The notes under the pieces are model-generated. The model worked only from the letters and a program-made list of their open reading frames with translations. It had not been told where the DNA came from and did no database searches. Shown here piece after piece: positions 36,851-48,300 of a stretch of 64,000 bases of DNA. Numbering within the stretch: position 1 is the stretch's first letter; each line of letters starts with the position of its first letter. A program made the position numbers and the translations under genes. The DNA lies in assembly GCF_943373825.1 (NCBI RefSeq), contig NZ_CALSBP010000002.1:795501-859500 (forward strand), written 5' to 3'. Source of the DNA: Aquimarina spinulae. Its GTDB lineage: Bacteria > Bacteroidota > Bacteroidia > Flavobacteriales > Flavobacteriaceae.

Positions 36851-38434
36851 TTACACTTTCTCATTAGAATGAGTTCCATCTACAGTTCTGATGATTTCAT
36901 CAGGATTTTCATTTTTAAGTGCATTTGGAAGCAATTCGTTTGGCCAATCCTGATAGCTAAACGGTCTTACCCATCGCTTTATAGCATTTGTTCCTACGGC
37001 AGAGAATCTAGAATCTGATGATGCCGGATATGGGCCTCCGTGTGTCATAGAAGGACAAACTTCTACTCCTGTAGGCACTCCATTAAAAATTACACGTCCA
37101 ACTCTGTCTTGAAGTGCATCAACGATGTTACCTAAGTTTTGATACTCTGATTTTTCTGCCAGGATAGTTCCTGTTAATTGTCCTTCGAGATTATTAATAA
37201 TTTCAACAAGTTCTGCTTCGTCTTTACATCTAACTACTAATGAAAAAGGGCCAAAGACTTCCTGATGCATTTTTGGATTAGTTAAAAAATCAGCTCCAGA
37301 AACAGCAGAAATTTGAGTAGGGGCAAAATTAGGTTCTACTTCTTCGGTTAAAGAAGCTACGACTTCTACGCCTGATTGAGAAGATATGGTCGTTCTATTT
37401 TCTACATAATCTCTTTTTATATTAGGATGTAACATACACTGGGGAGCTATCGCAGTACTTTTTTCTGCCAGGTCCTTGATAAAGTTTCTGGTATGATCAC
37501 CATCTATTGTCAGGATTAGCCCAGGATTTGTACAGAACTGACCTGTACCCACTGTAATAGAATTAGCATATGTAGTTGCAATTTCGTCTGCTCTTTTGGT
37601 AATTGCTTCGGGTGTAATAATTACAGGATTAACACTTCCCATTTCTGCAAAAACAGGGATTGGTTCTTCTCTGTTAGCAGCCAGATTAAATAAAGCTCTT
37701 CCTCCCGAGATACTTCCTGTAAAACCAACAGCTTTTACCTTTGAATGTTTTACCAGGGCAGCTCCTACTACTCTTCCGCTTCCGGTAATATTTGAAAAAA
37801 CGCCATTTGGCATTCCTGTTTTTTCGGCTGCTTTGATGATAGCAGATGACACCAGTTCTCCTGTTCCGGAATGCATGGCATGTGATTTAACGATTACCGG
37901 GCATCCTGAAGCTAGTGCACTGGCTGTATCTCCTCCTGCAGTAGAAAATGCCAAAGGAAAATTACTCGCTGCAAATACTACTACAGGTCCTAAGGGAATA
38001 TTAGTTTTTCTAATATCTGGTTTAGGTGCAGGTGTTCTGTTAGTATCTGCCAAATCGATTGTATTTTCTCGCCACTCTTCATTAGAAACCAATTCTGCAA
38101 AAGAACGTAATTGGAAAACTGTTCGACCTCTTTCTCCTATTGCTCTTCCTTCTGGCAATCCTGTTTCTGAGGTATATGCCCGAATCAATTCATCATCTAA
38201 AGCCAAAATCTCATCTGCAATAGCATGTAAGAATTCTGCTCTTTTAGCTCCTGTAACATTTCTATATTCTTTAAAAGCCTGATGTGCTAGTTCTGTCGCT
38301 TCATCTACTTCTTCTAAAGTAGCCTCATAAAATTCGTATTCGTTCTCAATATTTAGTTTTGGGTTGAATGTTTTACGAGAAACGGATCCTGTTGCCGATA
38401 ATCTATTTCCTATATAATTTTTTCCGGTTATCAT
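36851..38434 (-). CDS. 2-Oxoglutarate semialdehyde (2,5-dioxovalerate) dehydrogenase
   Basis: A 527-residue NAD(P)-dependent aldehyde dehydrogenase. The catalytic Cys lies in GTGQFCTNPG, the general-base Glu in PVFAEMGSVNP, and the coenzyme loop in VGFTGSISGGRALF. The long N-terminal part and the RVIFNGVPTGVEVCPSMTHGG end match the semialdehyde dehydrogenases that finish hydroxyproline and sugar-acid breakdown. The reaction oxidises 2-oxoglutarate semialdehyde to 2-oxoglutarate. It lies 83 bp after the deaminase gene of the same pathway (38518-39447), so both are probably in one transcript with SusC/SusD upstream. Confidence 0.88.
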   Translation of the reverse strand: MITGKNYIGNRLSATGSVSRKTFNPKLNIENEYEFYEATLEEVDEATELAHQAFKEYRNVTGAKRAEFLHAIADEILALDDELIRAYTSETGLPEGRAIGERGRTVFQLRSFAELVSNEEWRENTIDLADTNRTPAPKPDIRKTNIPLGPVVVFAASNFPLAFSTAGGDTASALASGCPVIVKSHAMHSGTGELVSSAIIKAAEKTGMPNGVFSNITGSGRVVGAALVKHSKVKAVGFTGSISGGRALFNLAANREEPIPVFAEMGSVNPVIITPEAITKRADEIATTYANSITVGTGQFCTNPGLILTIDGDHTRNFIKDLAEKSTAIAPQCMLHPNIKRDYVENRTTISSQSGVEVVASLTEEVEPNFAPTQISAVSGADFLTNPKMHQEVFGPFSLVVRCKDEAELVEIINNLEGQLTGTILAEKSEYQNLGNIVDALQDRVGRVIFNGVPTGVEVCPSMTHGGPYPASSDSRFSAVGTNAIKRWVRPFSYQDWPNELLPNALKNENPDEIIRTVDGTHSNEKV

Positions 38435-38517
38435 ATATTGGTTAATGGTTTTAGTGTAAAATGAATTAATAATAAAATTGATTAAAATAAAAACAAGGTA
38501 TTTGGGGCAAAAAAAAT

Positions 38518-39447
38518 CTAACTCACTACAGCATTTAGTTCTTTATACTCTGGTAAAGTAGGTCTTGTTTTTAATCCATTTTCAATAATACTAAGGACAT
38601 TTTTACGTTCTTCGCCAACAAGTGGTAATCTTGGTGCACGTACATTTTCGGTACCGATTCCCGTAGCTACTTCTGCAAGCTTAATATTTTGTACTAGTTT
38701 TGCATTGATATCTAATTCTAACAAAGGCAAAAACCATCTATATATCTCAAGTGCTTCTTTAATTCGTCCTGCTTTTTGTAATTCGTAAATAGCAACGGTT
38801 TCTGCAGGAAATGCATCTACAAGTCCGGCAACCCAACCATCTGCTCCCATTAAAAGGCTCTCTAAGGCTAGAGTATCAACACCAGAAAGGATTTTTAGGC
38901 GATTTCCGAATTTATTTTTGATTCTTGTAATATTAGATATATCTCTTGTAGATTCTTTTACAGCTTGTATATTATCCATTTCTAATAACTCTTCGAACAT
39001 ATCCAGAGTTACTTCAATTTTATAATCTACAGGGTTATTATACACCATAATTGGTAACTCTGTACTTTTAGCTACTTCTTTAAAATACACTACTGTTTCG
39101 CGATCTCCTGCTTTGTAACGCATTGGAGGTAACATCATTAATCCCTGAGCTCCATCTTCTTTTGCTTTTGCAGCTGCATCGATTGCATTTTTGGTGGTTT
39201 GCTCTGCAATGTTCATGATTACAGGAACTCTGCCATTAACAATGTTAACCGTCTTTTTTACCAAAGTTCTTTTTTCCGCATCACTTAATGTACTAGCTTC
39301 TCCCAGCGTTCCTCCCAGAATAATTCCGTGAACTCCAGCTTCTAGTTGAGCATTGATATTAACTTCAAACATATCTAGGTCTAAAGTATCCTCATTATTG
39401 AATTTAGTTGTTACTGCTGGCATTACGCCTTTCCAATTTATAGCCAT
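38518..39447 (-). CDS. DapA-family enzyme, probable hydroxypyrroline-2-carboxylate deaminase
   Basis: A 309-residue cytosolic lyase of the dihydrodipicolinate synthase/N-acetylneuraminate lyase superfamily. GVMPAVTTKFN and GGTLGEASTLS at the start, the Tyr in MVYNNPVDY and the Schiff-base Lys in IQAVKESTRD show the fold and mechanism. Within this neighbourhood the best fit is the deaminase of trans-4-hydroxyproline catabolism, which turns pyrroline-4-hydroxy-2-carboxylate into 2-oxoglutarate semialdehyde. The next gene oxidises that product. Dihydrodipicolinate synthase itself is possible but less consistent with context. A TAnnTTTG promoter lies just upstream. Confidence 0.82.
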   Translation of the reverse strand: MAINWKGVMPAVTTKFNNEDTLDLDMFEVNINAQLEAGVHGIILGGTLGEASTLSDAEKRTLVKKTVNIVNGRVPVIMNIAEQTTKNAIDAAAKAKEDGAQGLMMLPPMRYKAGDRETVVYFKEVAKSTELPIMVYNNPVDYKIEVTLDMFEELLEMDNIQAVKESTRDISNITRIKNKFGNRLKILSGVDTLALESLLMGADGWVAGLVDAFPAETVAIYELQKAGRIKEALEIYRWFLPLLELDINAKLVQNIKLAEVATGIGTENVRAPRLPLVGEERKNVLSIIENGLKTRPTLPEYKELNAVVS

Positions 39448-39470
39448 AATTGTGGTTTAATATTTCGGGT

Positions 39471-39498
39471 CAAATATACCATGAATTTAAAGTGCAAA
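39471..39498 (-). promoter_or_regulatory. Promoter of the deaminase-dehydrogenase operon
   Basis: On the minus strand TTTG (39495-39498) and TATATTTG (39471-39478) are separated by 16 bases, close to the Bacteroidota -33/-7 arrangement, about 25 bases before the deaminase start. Confidence 0.55.
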
Positions 39499-39629
39499 GT
39501 ACCTAGAAATTATCCATGTATGGTACTAAATTAACCTACATAACGTTGAATATTGATTTTTTGATTAATATTCATTCAGATTATAAAAAAATGAAACTGT
39601 GTTTTTAATATTGCTTTATAAATGAAATT

Positions 39630-39667
39630 CCCTCTCAATTGACAGGCTAACTTGTCTATTAAGAGGG
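39630..39667 (-). terminator. Candidate terminator after SusD-like gene
   Basis: An interrupted stem (CCCTCT pairing with AGAGGG, then internal ATT/AAT and GACAG pairs) lies 40 bases past the SusD stop codon on the minus strand. Confidence 0.5.
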
Positions 39668-39704
39668 AAAGGACTATCACAAATTAAAAATGAGTTCTAT
39701 ATCT

Positions 39705-41141
39705 CTAATTCACATCCCAGAATATTTTGGTACTTAATTCATCTCCTCCAATATTTGAAGCAGCATTTGTTACATTGGTACCATTAGTGTTATATTCTCT
39801 AATGGGATATTTTATTCTTCTCGGGATAGGATTACCTTCTGAACTATCATTCAAATTAGGGAAACCTAATCTTCTATAACTCGACCATCCTTCGAAACCT
39901 CTATTATAAAAAGCGATCCATTGTTGAGTTCCTATCTTTTGTCTATAGTTTCCAGTTGCAGTTGTGTAAGCTACATTTGCTTCTGCCAGATAGGTTGTTG
40001 CATCACCAGATGAACCTCCCCAATACGTAATAGATGCTGTAATGGCATTATTATAATGATTTTCTGCATCTGCCGGAGATCCAACCAAAGAACGTTCTGC
40101 AGCTTCTGCCAATAAAAATTCTACTTCTGCATAATCAAGCAATAATCCTTCTAGATCTGGTTGGTGAAATGCAGTACCAATATGTGTAAAATTATCAAAC
40201 ACATTAAGGTTTCCTAGCACTCCTCCAACATAAGGAGTAAGGTTATTATCAAAATAAGCAGATTGTCTTGGATCATTAATCGGTTGCATAATATCTACTA
40301 TTGCTTCTGCAACAACATAATCTTCTCTACCACTATTTACAAGAGTTTCCCATATTGGATTTGTATTAGGTGTTGTCGATTCGTAGCTTAATGAAGCGTT
40401 ATCGTTATTAGATGTAAACACCCCAGAATTAACTGCCTCTGTTGCTAGTGTTCCTGCTTGATTAGCATCTACATCAGCAATCCTAAGTGCTAAACGTAAC
40501 TTTAAGGAATTTGCAAATTTTGTCCATTTAGAGACATCTCCTTGATACATCAAATCTGAATCACCAAATGATTGTCCGGAAGCATTAAGGTTACCAATAG
40601 CAGTATTTAACTGATTTATAATATTAGTATAAATATTCTGATCATTATCATATATCGGGTTTAAGATATTTTCATCTAAAGACAGAGCTTCTGAGTAAGG
40701 AACATCTCCAAAAAGATCTACCAAGACATGAAAAGTATATACTTTCAAAATTTCGATAATCGCTAATCTATTTTGTTTATCTATTTCAGTAAAACCGAAT
40801 ATTTCTTCTTCGGGAATTAATCGAGCCGCTTCGTTAAGGTCACTTAGAACATCTCTATAAAGTGTATTCCAATAATTTTGTGGAAAACTCTTAAGATCTT
40901 GAAAATTAGTTTCTGGACCTATAAAACCTGTACCCGCCCAATATTGAGCATAAAATTTCAAATGATTATCAAAAATACTTTGAGTCACCATTTGGTCAAC
41001 CAAATTTCGTTGTCCATTAGTAAATAATGTTGACGAAGGAACGTCTGAAATCTGTTTATCGCTCACATTAAGATCATCTACCTTACAGGAAAAGATCATA
41101 AACAAGCAGAATAGTATGGTTAAAATTTTACTATTTTTCAT
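39705..41141 (-). CDS. SusD/RagB-family outer-membrane nutrient-binding lipoprotein
   Basis: A 478-residue lipoprotein (signal LFCLFMIFSCKVDD, Cys19) of the SusD-like_2 type, exposed on the outer membrane. Helical TPR-like segments (YGDSDLMYQGD and KWTKFANSLKLRLALRI) and a C-terminal SSYRRLGFPNL region are typical. It pairs with the TonB-dependent channel encoded four bases upstream and acts as the lid that captures ligand. The locus context, catabolic genes for hydroxyproline and Xaa-Pro peptidases, points to peptide rather than glycan ligands, but this is inferred. Confidence 0.9.
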   Translation of the reverse strand: MKNSKILTILFCLFMIFSCKVDDLNVSDKQISDVPSSTLFTNGQRNLVDQMVTQSIFDNHLKFYAQYWAGTGFIGPETNFQDLKSFPQNYWNTLYRDVLSDLNEAARLIPEEEIFGFTEIDKQNRLAIIEILKVYTFHVLVDLFGDVPYSEALSLDENILNPIYDNDQNIYTNIINQLNTAIGNLNASGQSFGDSDLMYQGDVSKWTKFANSLKLRLALRIADVDANQAGTLATEAVNSGVFTSNNDNASLSYESTTPNTNPIWETLVNSGREDYVVAEAIVDIMQPINDPRQSAYFDNNLTPYVGGVLGNLNVFDNFTHIGTAFHQPDLEGLLLDYAEVEFLLAEAAERSLVGSPADAENHYNNAITASITYWGGSSGDATTYLAEANVAYTTATGNYRQKIGTQQWIAFYNRGFEGWSSYRRLGFPNLNDSSEGNPIPRRIKYPIREYNTNGTNVTNAASNIGGDELSTKIFWDVN

Positions 41142-41145
41142 TTTT

Positions 41146-44100
41146 TTAGAATTTTACTTTTAGGTTAAAACCATATTCTTTAGATGTGGGATATGCAGAA
41201 GATTGAAACCCTTGTAAGTTACCTGCACTTAATCCTGCTTCTGGATCAGAATATGGAATGTTTTTGTCAATAATCCATAGGTTTCTACCAATTACAGAAA
41301 CCACTACATCATTAATAGGTAGGTTATCTAATAATTTTGTTGGTAGTGAATAAGAGAATATCACTTCTCTTAATTTTACAAAAGAAGCATCATAAACATC
41401 CTGTTCATCTGTTGATCTGTAATAAATAAATGGGCTATCAAAACTATTTACCGGAGTTCTCACTGTATTAGGAGTCCCATCTTCTCTAACACCAGGGGCA
41501 ATTATTCCTCCTCCATCGGCAACAGCATCTCTTACAGGATTACCTAAATCATTAAGTCCTGCGGTTTCAGGAAATATTCCCGTAGCATATCCATAGGTAT
41601 GATCAAGAGAGTAGATATCCCCTCCCTTTTGCATATCAATTAAGAAACTAAGCGAAGCATTTTTATACCTGAACGTATTGTTGATTCCTCCATTCCAATC
41701 TGGAATTATGTTACCAATCACTCCATTTTCTTCATTAGTCACGTAGTATCCGTTTTCATCAACAACTCGCTGGCCATTAAGATATTTAAAACTAGATCCT
41801 CTAATCGTACCATAAGGTTCTCCTACAGTGGCATTAATAGAAACGTCTTCTTGTAATGTTCCTGATAAACTTAAATTATCAATTCCATCCAATAATGAAA
41901 CTACTTCACTTTTATAGGTACTCCAGTTTACATTGATATTCCATTCAAAGTTTTCGGTTTTAATTGGAGTTCCAAAAAGACTAACTTCATATCCTTTATT
42001 TTCTATTTCACCAGCATTTACAATTTTCGAATTAAATCCTGTAGAAGTAGATATATCTAATGGAAGAATTTGATCTTTACTATTTGTTTGATATGCTGTT
42101 ATATCAAACCCAAATCTATTCTTAAAAAGCTTCATTTCTAATCCTGCCTCATAACTTATAACGGTTTCATTCTTAAGTGTAGGATTGTTTTTATTATTTG
42201 GCAATGAGAAAAGAGATTGTCCTGCAAAACCATTAACAAAAGTATATACATCGTCTACAAGAAGTACACCAGCACTATTACCCACTTCGGCATAGTTCAA
42301 CCTCAATTTTCCGAAATTTAACCAATCACTTGTAAAGAGGTTAGAAAAAAGAAAACTAGTAGAAATTGATGGATAAGTAAATTGTCTTTTACCATCTGGT
42401 AAAGTTGATGATCGATCTATCCTGTAGGTTGCATCTAAGAATAATATATCATCATAACCAAATGATGCACTGGCATAATACCCATTAACCCCCATACTAG
42501 ACTTTCTTTCTATAGGTGGCGCTATTGGATTTACCGAATTGGATAAAGAGTAAAATCCAAAAGTATTAAGTCCTCCATTTGTTTGTGCAAAAATAGAACT
42601 TCTATTTGTTCTGGTAAGGTTCATCCCCAGAAGTCCTTTAAAATTAAGTTTTTCAGTAATATCAAAATTAAAGTTCCCTATCATATCATAGTTCATTTCT
42701 CTAAAAAACCCATTAAATCTATTATAATTAGATGGATTGAAACTAGAAACGTTTACTCTTTCTTCTCTTATTTCATCAAACCTATCCATAGTTACTCTTC
42801 CCAAAATATCAAACCAATCATTCACTTTATATGTTAGAGCTACGTTTCCAAAGACACGATCTCTACCGTCTGTTTGATAATTTTCATATAATGTCCAATA
42901 TGGATTATCCCAATATTGTGGTCTTGGAGCATAAGGATCGTCACCTGTACGTGCCGATGATCGTATATTCCAAGTAGCATTTCTTCTTAATCTAAAATAC
43001 GCATCTCGCTGCTCTCTTAAATCAACATTTGTTTGGTACCATTGTCGCAATCCAGGTAAAACACTGTTTTCGTCATATCCTGTTGCGAATCTACCTCGCC
43101 CGCTATTTTTGGTATATGTAACCTTTGCTCTTGCTGTGACTTTATCTGTCAACCTATAACTTCCACCAAAATCTACCGTTTGCCTTTTAATTAAACTGTT
43201 GGGTAAAATACCTGTTTGTTCTACATTGGTAAATCCTAATCTAAAATCTCCTTTGTCTGTAGCACCATCAACACTAATACTGGTTGATTGCAACAAACCT
43301 GTCTGAAAAATAGAAGTAGGGTCATTTTTTGCTGCTACCCAAGGTGTAGGAGTACGATAATTAGGATTTTCTGGAAAAAAAGCTCCCCATTGGTATACTG
43401 AGAGATTAGGGTCAAATCTTGGTCCCCAAGAAGCATCACCTCCTGTATCTACAACATTATCTAAAATACCATCTCCGTCTACATCTTCCTGTACAAAAGA
43501 AGCTCCATAACCTCCCCCGTATTCTTTTTGGTATCTCGCAAATGTCTTAGGATCAAATTTACTAAATGTAGTGTTTGAATTAATTGTTATCCCTAACCCT
43601 TTATTTTTAGCTCCTTTTTTTGTTGTGATTATAATTACTCCGTTTCCTGCTCTAGATCCATATAATGCAGAAGCAGCAGCTCCTTTTAAAACGTTTATAG
43701 TTTCTATATCATCTGGATTAATATCTGACGCTGCATTACCATAATCATATCCTCCTCTACCCGCTGTAGAGTTTCTAGAATTGTTAATTCGATTACTAAT
43801 CGGAGTACCATCAATCACAAATAAAGGTTGGTTATTACCAGTTAAAGAAGAATATCCCCTGATGATTACATTGGTTGACCCTCCGAAATTATTATTTCTA
43901 GAAACAGTAACTCCAGCAAGTTTACCAGACAATGAATTTACAAAGTTTACACCTTTAGCTTTGCTAATATCTTCTGATTCTATCTGTTGAGTTGCATATC
44001 CCAAAGATTTTTTAGATCTACTTATACCAAGAGCTGTTACTACAATTTCATCTAGTGAAGTAGCATCTTGATACATAATCATATTGACTGTAGCCTCATT

Positions 44101-44355
44101 TCCTACCAGTTTTTCTTCTGTTTTAAAACCCAGATAAGAAAAAACAAGTGTTTGACCTGCTTCTACCTGCAAAGAGTAATTACCATCAAAATCAGACAAT
44201 GCGCCAGTTGATGTTCCTTTGACTAGAATATTTACTCCTGGAAGAGGAATCCCAGAATCCTCTGTTATTTTACCGGATACTGTTTTTTCTTGTGCAAAAC
44301 TTATTGTACAAAAAATCAGCATGAGTATAACCGAAAGATTAATTTTTGTGTTCAT
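41146..44355 (-). CDS. SusC/RagA-family TonB-dependent outer-membrane transporter
   Basis: A 1069-residue transporter with signal peptide (ending TISFAQE, about 1-22). A carboxypeptidase-regulatory-like domain follows (KTVSGKITEDSGIPLPGVNI). Then come the TonB box and plug (SLDEIVVTALGI, with LSGKLAGVTVSRNNN and GVIIITTKKG), and a 22-strand-type barrel ending GFNLKVKF. It moves ligand across the outer membrane using TonB energy. The SusD partner follows within five bases. It heads an operon that continues, with breaks, into the hydroxyproline catabolic genes. Substrate is inferred to be proline- or hydroxyproline-containing peptide. Confidence 0.93.
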   Translation of the reverse strand: MNTKINLSVILMLIFCTISFAQEKTVSGKITEDSGIPLPGVNILVKGTSTGALSDFDGNYSLQVEAGQTLVFSYLGFKTEEKLVGNEATVNMIMYQDATSLDEIVVTALGISRSKKSLGYATQQIESEDISKAKGVNFVNSLSGKLAGVTVSRNNNFGGSTNVIIRGYSSLTGNNQPLFVIDGTPISNRINNSRNSTAGRGGYDYGNAASDINPDDIETINVLKGAAASALYGSRAGNGVIIITTKKGAKNKGLGITINSNTTFSKFDPKTFARYQKEYGGGYGASFVQEDVDGDGILDNVVDTGGDASWGPRFDPNLSVYQWGAFFPENPNYRTPTPWVAAKNDPTSIFQTGLLQSTSISVDGATDKGDFRLGFTNVEQTGILPNSLIKRQTVDFGGSYRLTDKVTARAKVTYTKNSGRGRFATGYDENSVLPGLRQWYQTNVDLREQRDAYFRLRRNATWNIRSSARTGDDPYAPRPQYWDNPYWTLYENYQTDGRDRVFGNVALTYKVNDWFDILGRVTMDRFDEIREERVNVSSFNPSNYNRFNGFFREMNYDMIGNFNFDITEKLNFKGLLGMNLTRTNRSSIFAQTNGGLNTFGFYSLSNSVNPIAPPIERKSSMGVNGYYASASFGYDDILFLDATYRIDRSSTLPDGKRQFTYPSISTSFLFSNLFTSDWLNFGKLRLNYAEVGNSAGVLLVDDVYTFVNGFAGQSLFSLPNNKNNPTLKNETVISYEAGLEMKLFKNRFGFDITAYQTNSKDQILPLDISTSTGFNSKIVNAGEIENKGYEVSLFGTPIKTENFEWNINVNWSTYKSEVVSLLDGIDNLSLSGTLQEDVSINATVGEPYGTIRGSSFKYLNGQRVVDENGYYVTNEENGVIGNIIPDWNGGINNTFRYKNASLSFLIDMQKGGDIYSLDHTYGYATGIFPETAGLNDLGNPVRDAVADGGGIIAPGVREDGTPNTVRTPVNSFDSPFIYYRSTDEQDVYDASFVKLREVIFSYSLPTKLLDNLPINDVVVSVIGRNLWIIDKNIPYSDPEAGLSAGNLQGFQSSAYPTSKEYGFNLKVKF

Positions 44356-45328
44356 TAGTTTGTTTTATTAAATTTTAAAATTATTTGACGGATCTTTTGG
44401 CGTTTTCCCAAGTGCCTGACCCATAATTTTGTAGAAAGATTTAAGCCTTAGAAATACAACTATAATTAACTTTTAAAATGTTATTTCTACCTGCCTTTTC
44501 TTAGTAGCCTCCTTTATAATGTCTTAGAAAGAAGGATATGGGATTTTAGTTTTGTTTACGATTTTTGTAAAGTTTAGTTTCCAGACTTTTATCAAAAAAA
44601 GCTTGGAAAACTGATTTTTGTCTACTTTTTTTTCCATATTATTTTAAGATTGATTATTTCGAAGCGAAATATATCTTAGAGTTATGGTATTACCATCATT
44701 TGGATTAATAAAGTATTATATATGGATATTTTAGTACTAATCTTTACATATTTTTCTTTGATTTTAACAAACCAATGAAGATTATACAATCACTAAAAAC
44801 TCTAAAATTAGATGCAGATTCTTATGAATAGTAAAAGAAGAAAATACTGTTCTAAATGAAACGAATGAATACGTTTCTGAAGAATGCTCTTCCATATTAT
44901 AGGAGATAAGAGATACTATATCATAGCATATATACGCATAGTATAATCAAGTGTTTACCCTCTATTTTGTTAAAAAACAATCCCGATTTACTTCTTGCAT
45001 AAAGTAGCATGATGCAATTTTTAGATTGACCAAAACCGTCTAAAAAAACACCAATTCAAAAGCTCTATGTATCGATAATCCTAAGAAAGTACTTTTATAT
45101 TCTATACTTATCCTATAGAGATGTTATTTTTTTGACATAAAAAACACTTTATAAAATGAACATATCTTCTTTTAAAAAGAAAAAAGACTAAAAAAAACTA
45201 AAAAAGAATAAAAATCACTGAAATTAAGCGTAAAAAATGAAAACATACCCCAATACTGTAATTTTATTGCAACTAACATTTATTAGTTTTTATACAAAAA
45301 ATACTAATAAAAAAACACAAACTTCGCA
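44356..45328. other. 973-bp intergenic region between divergent SusC and metalloprotease genes
   Basis: AT-rich. It contains small inverted repeats ATTTCG/CGAAAT (44657-44671) and ATGGTA/TACCAT (44683-44695), which could be operators for the SusC operon. No open frame, RNA gene or repeat was recognised. The long 5' leader of the protease gene is notable. Confidence 0.5.
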
Positions 45329-48300
45329 ATGAAAAATTACAAAAAACACATGCTTTGGATAAGCATGTTATCAACAATGGTATTTGTATTCAAAATGAGT
45401 GCACAACCTCTACATCAAACTACAAATAATGAAAACAATACCTTTTCTTCTCAAAGTAAGCAAGCCTGTATTTGGGGGAATGATTTTCTTACTCCAAGAG
45501 TAGAATTTAGAGATTTTGATGGATCAACTATTGGATCACAAGTATTTAACCAAGTGATTCCTAATGCAGAAAGCTATATGAAACAACGCTGTCTGGATGT
45601 AGCTAAAATCCTGTATCGTAATTCTGCAGATGCTCCAAAATTTAGACTATTAAAATTCAACTTAAAAAATGAAGATTTTGTAGCTCATAAATTTGGAGAT
45701 GGTGATCAAATGACCATAGAAGTGAGCACACAACATCTGGCAAAAATCTATAGAGATTCGGGGAACAATTCGCAGGTTATAAAAGATGAAATCGATGGGA
45801 TACTATTTCACGAAGTAACTCATGGCTATAATTACTCCCCTACTACAGGAGGAACATATGACGGATCTTCTCCTTTTTGGGCATATACAGAAGGTATAGC
45901 AGATGGAGTAAGAATATATGCAGGATTTCATCAAACCAGAACTCCAAATGTAAATGATTCCAGGAAATGGTTAGGTGGATATACTACAACAGGTTTTTTC
46001 CTGCAATATGTTACGCTAAAATATGATAAGAATTTTATCTATAAATTTAATAAAGCAGCTAAAGATTTAGGAAACTCATGGTCTTTTGATAATGCTTTTA
46101 AAGACATCCTTGGAAAAGGTGTAGAAACGGTATGGAATGAATACAAAAACTATATCAATAATGGTAACACTCTTGATTACGACGGTGATTATCCATGGAA
46201 CCTAGATTGCGGAGGTAGCAATGGAGATCTAACCGACATTACTAATGACGGTGGAACAGTTTCTAGTCAATATAATGATTCCCCATCTAACGAAGGTATA
46301 TCAAAACTAATCGACAATACTATCAATTCGAAGTATCTAACCTTTAATGCATCTGCATGGGTACAGTATAAAGCCAGTACATCCTATATTTTATCTTCTT
46401 ACACTTTATCCTCTGCAAATGATGCTCCAGAGAGAGATCCGAAAAACTGGACTTTACAAGGGTCAACAAATGGAAATTCCTGGCAAAATATTGATCAAAG
46501 ATCTAATCAAGATTTCCCAAATAGAAATCAAAAAAGAAGCTTTACTGTTAACTCTTCTACTGCTTACAAATATTATCGATTATCGATGAGTAATAACAGT
46601 GGGACTATTCTACAATTATCTGAACTCGAATTGTTTGGAAAAGAAAAAAACACACAACAACTTCCTATAGCTGATTTTAGAGCAAATAAAACCAACATAA
46701 AAGAAGGAGAAAGTGTGTCTTTTACTAATTCTTCAACCGATGCTACTTCATATAATTGGACATTTGATGGAGGTAGTCCATCTAGTAGTACACAAACTAA
46801 TCCTGTAGTGAAGTATAATAGAGAAGGAACCTATTCGGTAACTCTTAAAGCAACAAACGGAGATGGGTCTGACACAGAAACTAAAACCTCAATTATTAAA
46901 GTTTCTTCAAATGGAGGTGGAGGAGAAATTATTGACATCACTAATGACGGGGGAAACATTTCTGATCAACATAATGATTCTCCATCTTTTGAGGATATAT
47001 CTAAATTGATTGATAATAATCCTAATTCTAAGTTTTTAACTTTTAATGCTTCTGCATGGGTACAATATAAAGCAACCAAAAGTTACACGTTATCTTCATA
47101 TACGATAACCTCTGGGAACGACGCACCAGAGAGAGATCCTAAAAGCTGGACTCTGCAAGGGTCTACCAACGGAAGTTCCTGGCAAAATATTGATCAAAGA
47201 TCTAATCAGGATTTCCCGAATAGAAATCAAAAAAGAAGTTTTCAGGTAAGCACTACTTCTTCTTACAACTATTATCGATTATCAATTAGAAACAATAGTG
47301 GAACTATTCTACAATTATCTGAACTCGAATTGTTCGGAAAAGAAAGTTCTACCGATGGAGGTTCTTGCTCATGGGGGAATGATTTTCTTACTCCAAGAGT
47401 AGAATTTAGAGATTTTGATGGATCAACTATTGGATCACAAGTATTTAACCAGGTGATCCCTAATGCAGAAAGCTATATGAAACAACGCTGTCTGGATGTA
47501 GCTAAAATCCTGTATCGTAATTCTGCAGATGCTCCAAAATTTAGACTATTAAAATTCAACTTAAAAAATGAAGATTTTGTAGCTCATAAATTTGGAGATG
47601 GTGATCAAATGACCATAGAAGTGAGCACACAACATCTGGCAAAAATCTATAGAGATTCGGGGAACAATTCGCAGGTTATAAAAGATGAAATCGATGGGAT
47701 ACTATTTCACGAAGTAACTCATGGCTATAATTACTCCCCTACTACAGGAGGAACATATGACGGATCTTCTCCTTTTTGGGCATATACAGAAGGTATAGCA
47801 GATGGAGTAAGGATATATGCAGGATTTCATCAAACCAGAACTCCAAATGTAAATGATTCCAGGAAATGGTTAGGTGGATATACTACAACAGGTTTTTTCC
47901 TGCAATATGTTACGCTAAAATATGACAAGAATTTTATTTATAAATTTAATAAAGCAGCAAAAGAGTTAGGAAACTCATGGTCTTTTGATAATGCTTTTAA
48001 AGATATCCTTGGAAAAGGTGTAGAAACGGTATGGAATGAATACAAAAACTATATCAATAATGGTAACACTCTTGATTACGACGGTGATTATCCATGGAAC
48101 CTGGATTGTGGGGGTAGCAATCGAAGCAATCTTCAAACAGTAGAAAACAAAAATCCTGAAGACACATTCAATTTAAAGTCATATCCTAATCCAGTAAAAG
48201 ATAAATTGCTTTTTGTAAAACCACAAAACCTAAAAAACACCTCTTTACTTTTTGAAATTTATGATACTCAAGGCGCTCTAATTTTTACAGAAAAAACTTC

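Noticed and set aside
37596..38282. 228-codon frame on the plus strand inside the aldehyde dehydrogenase gene
   Set aside because: It lies antisense to a gene with intact catalytic motifs and is explained by that gene's codon pattern.
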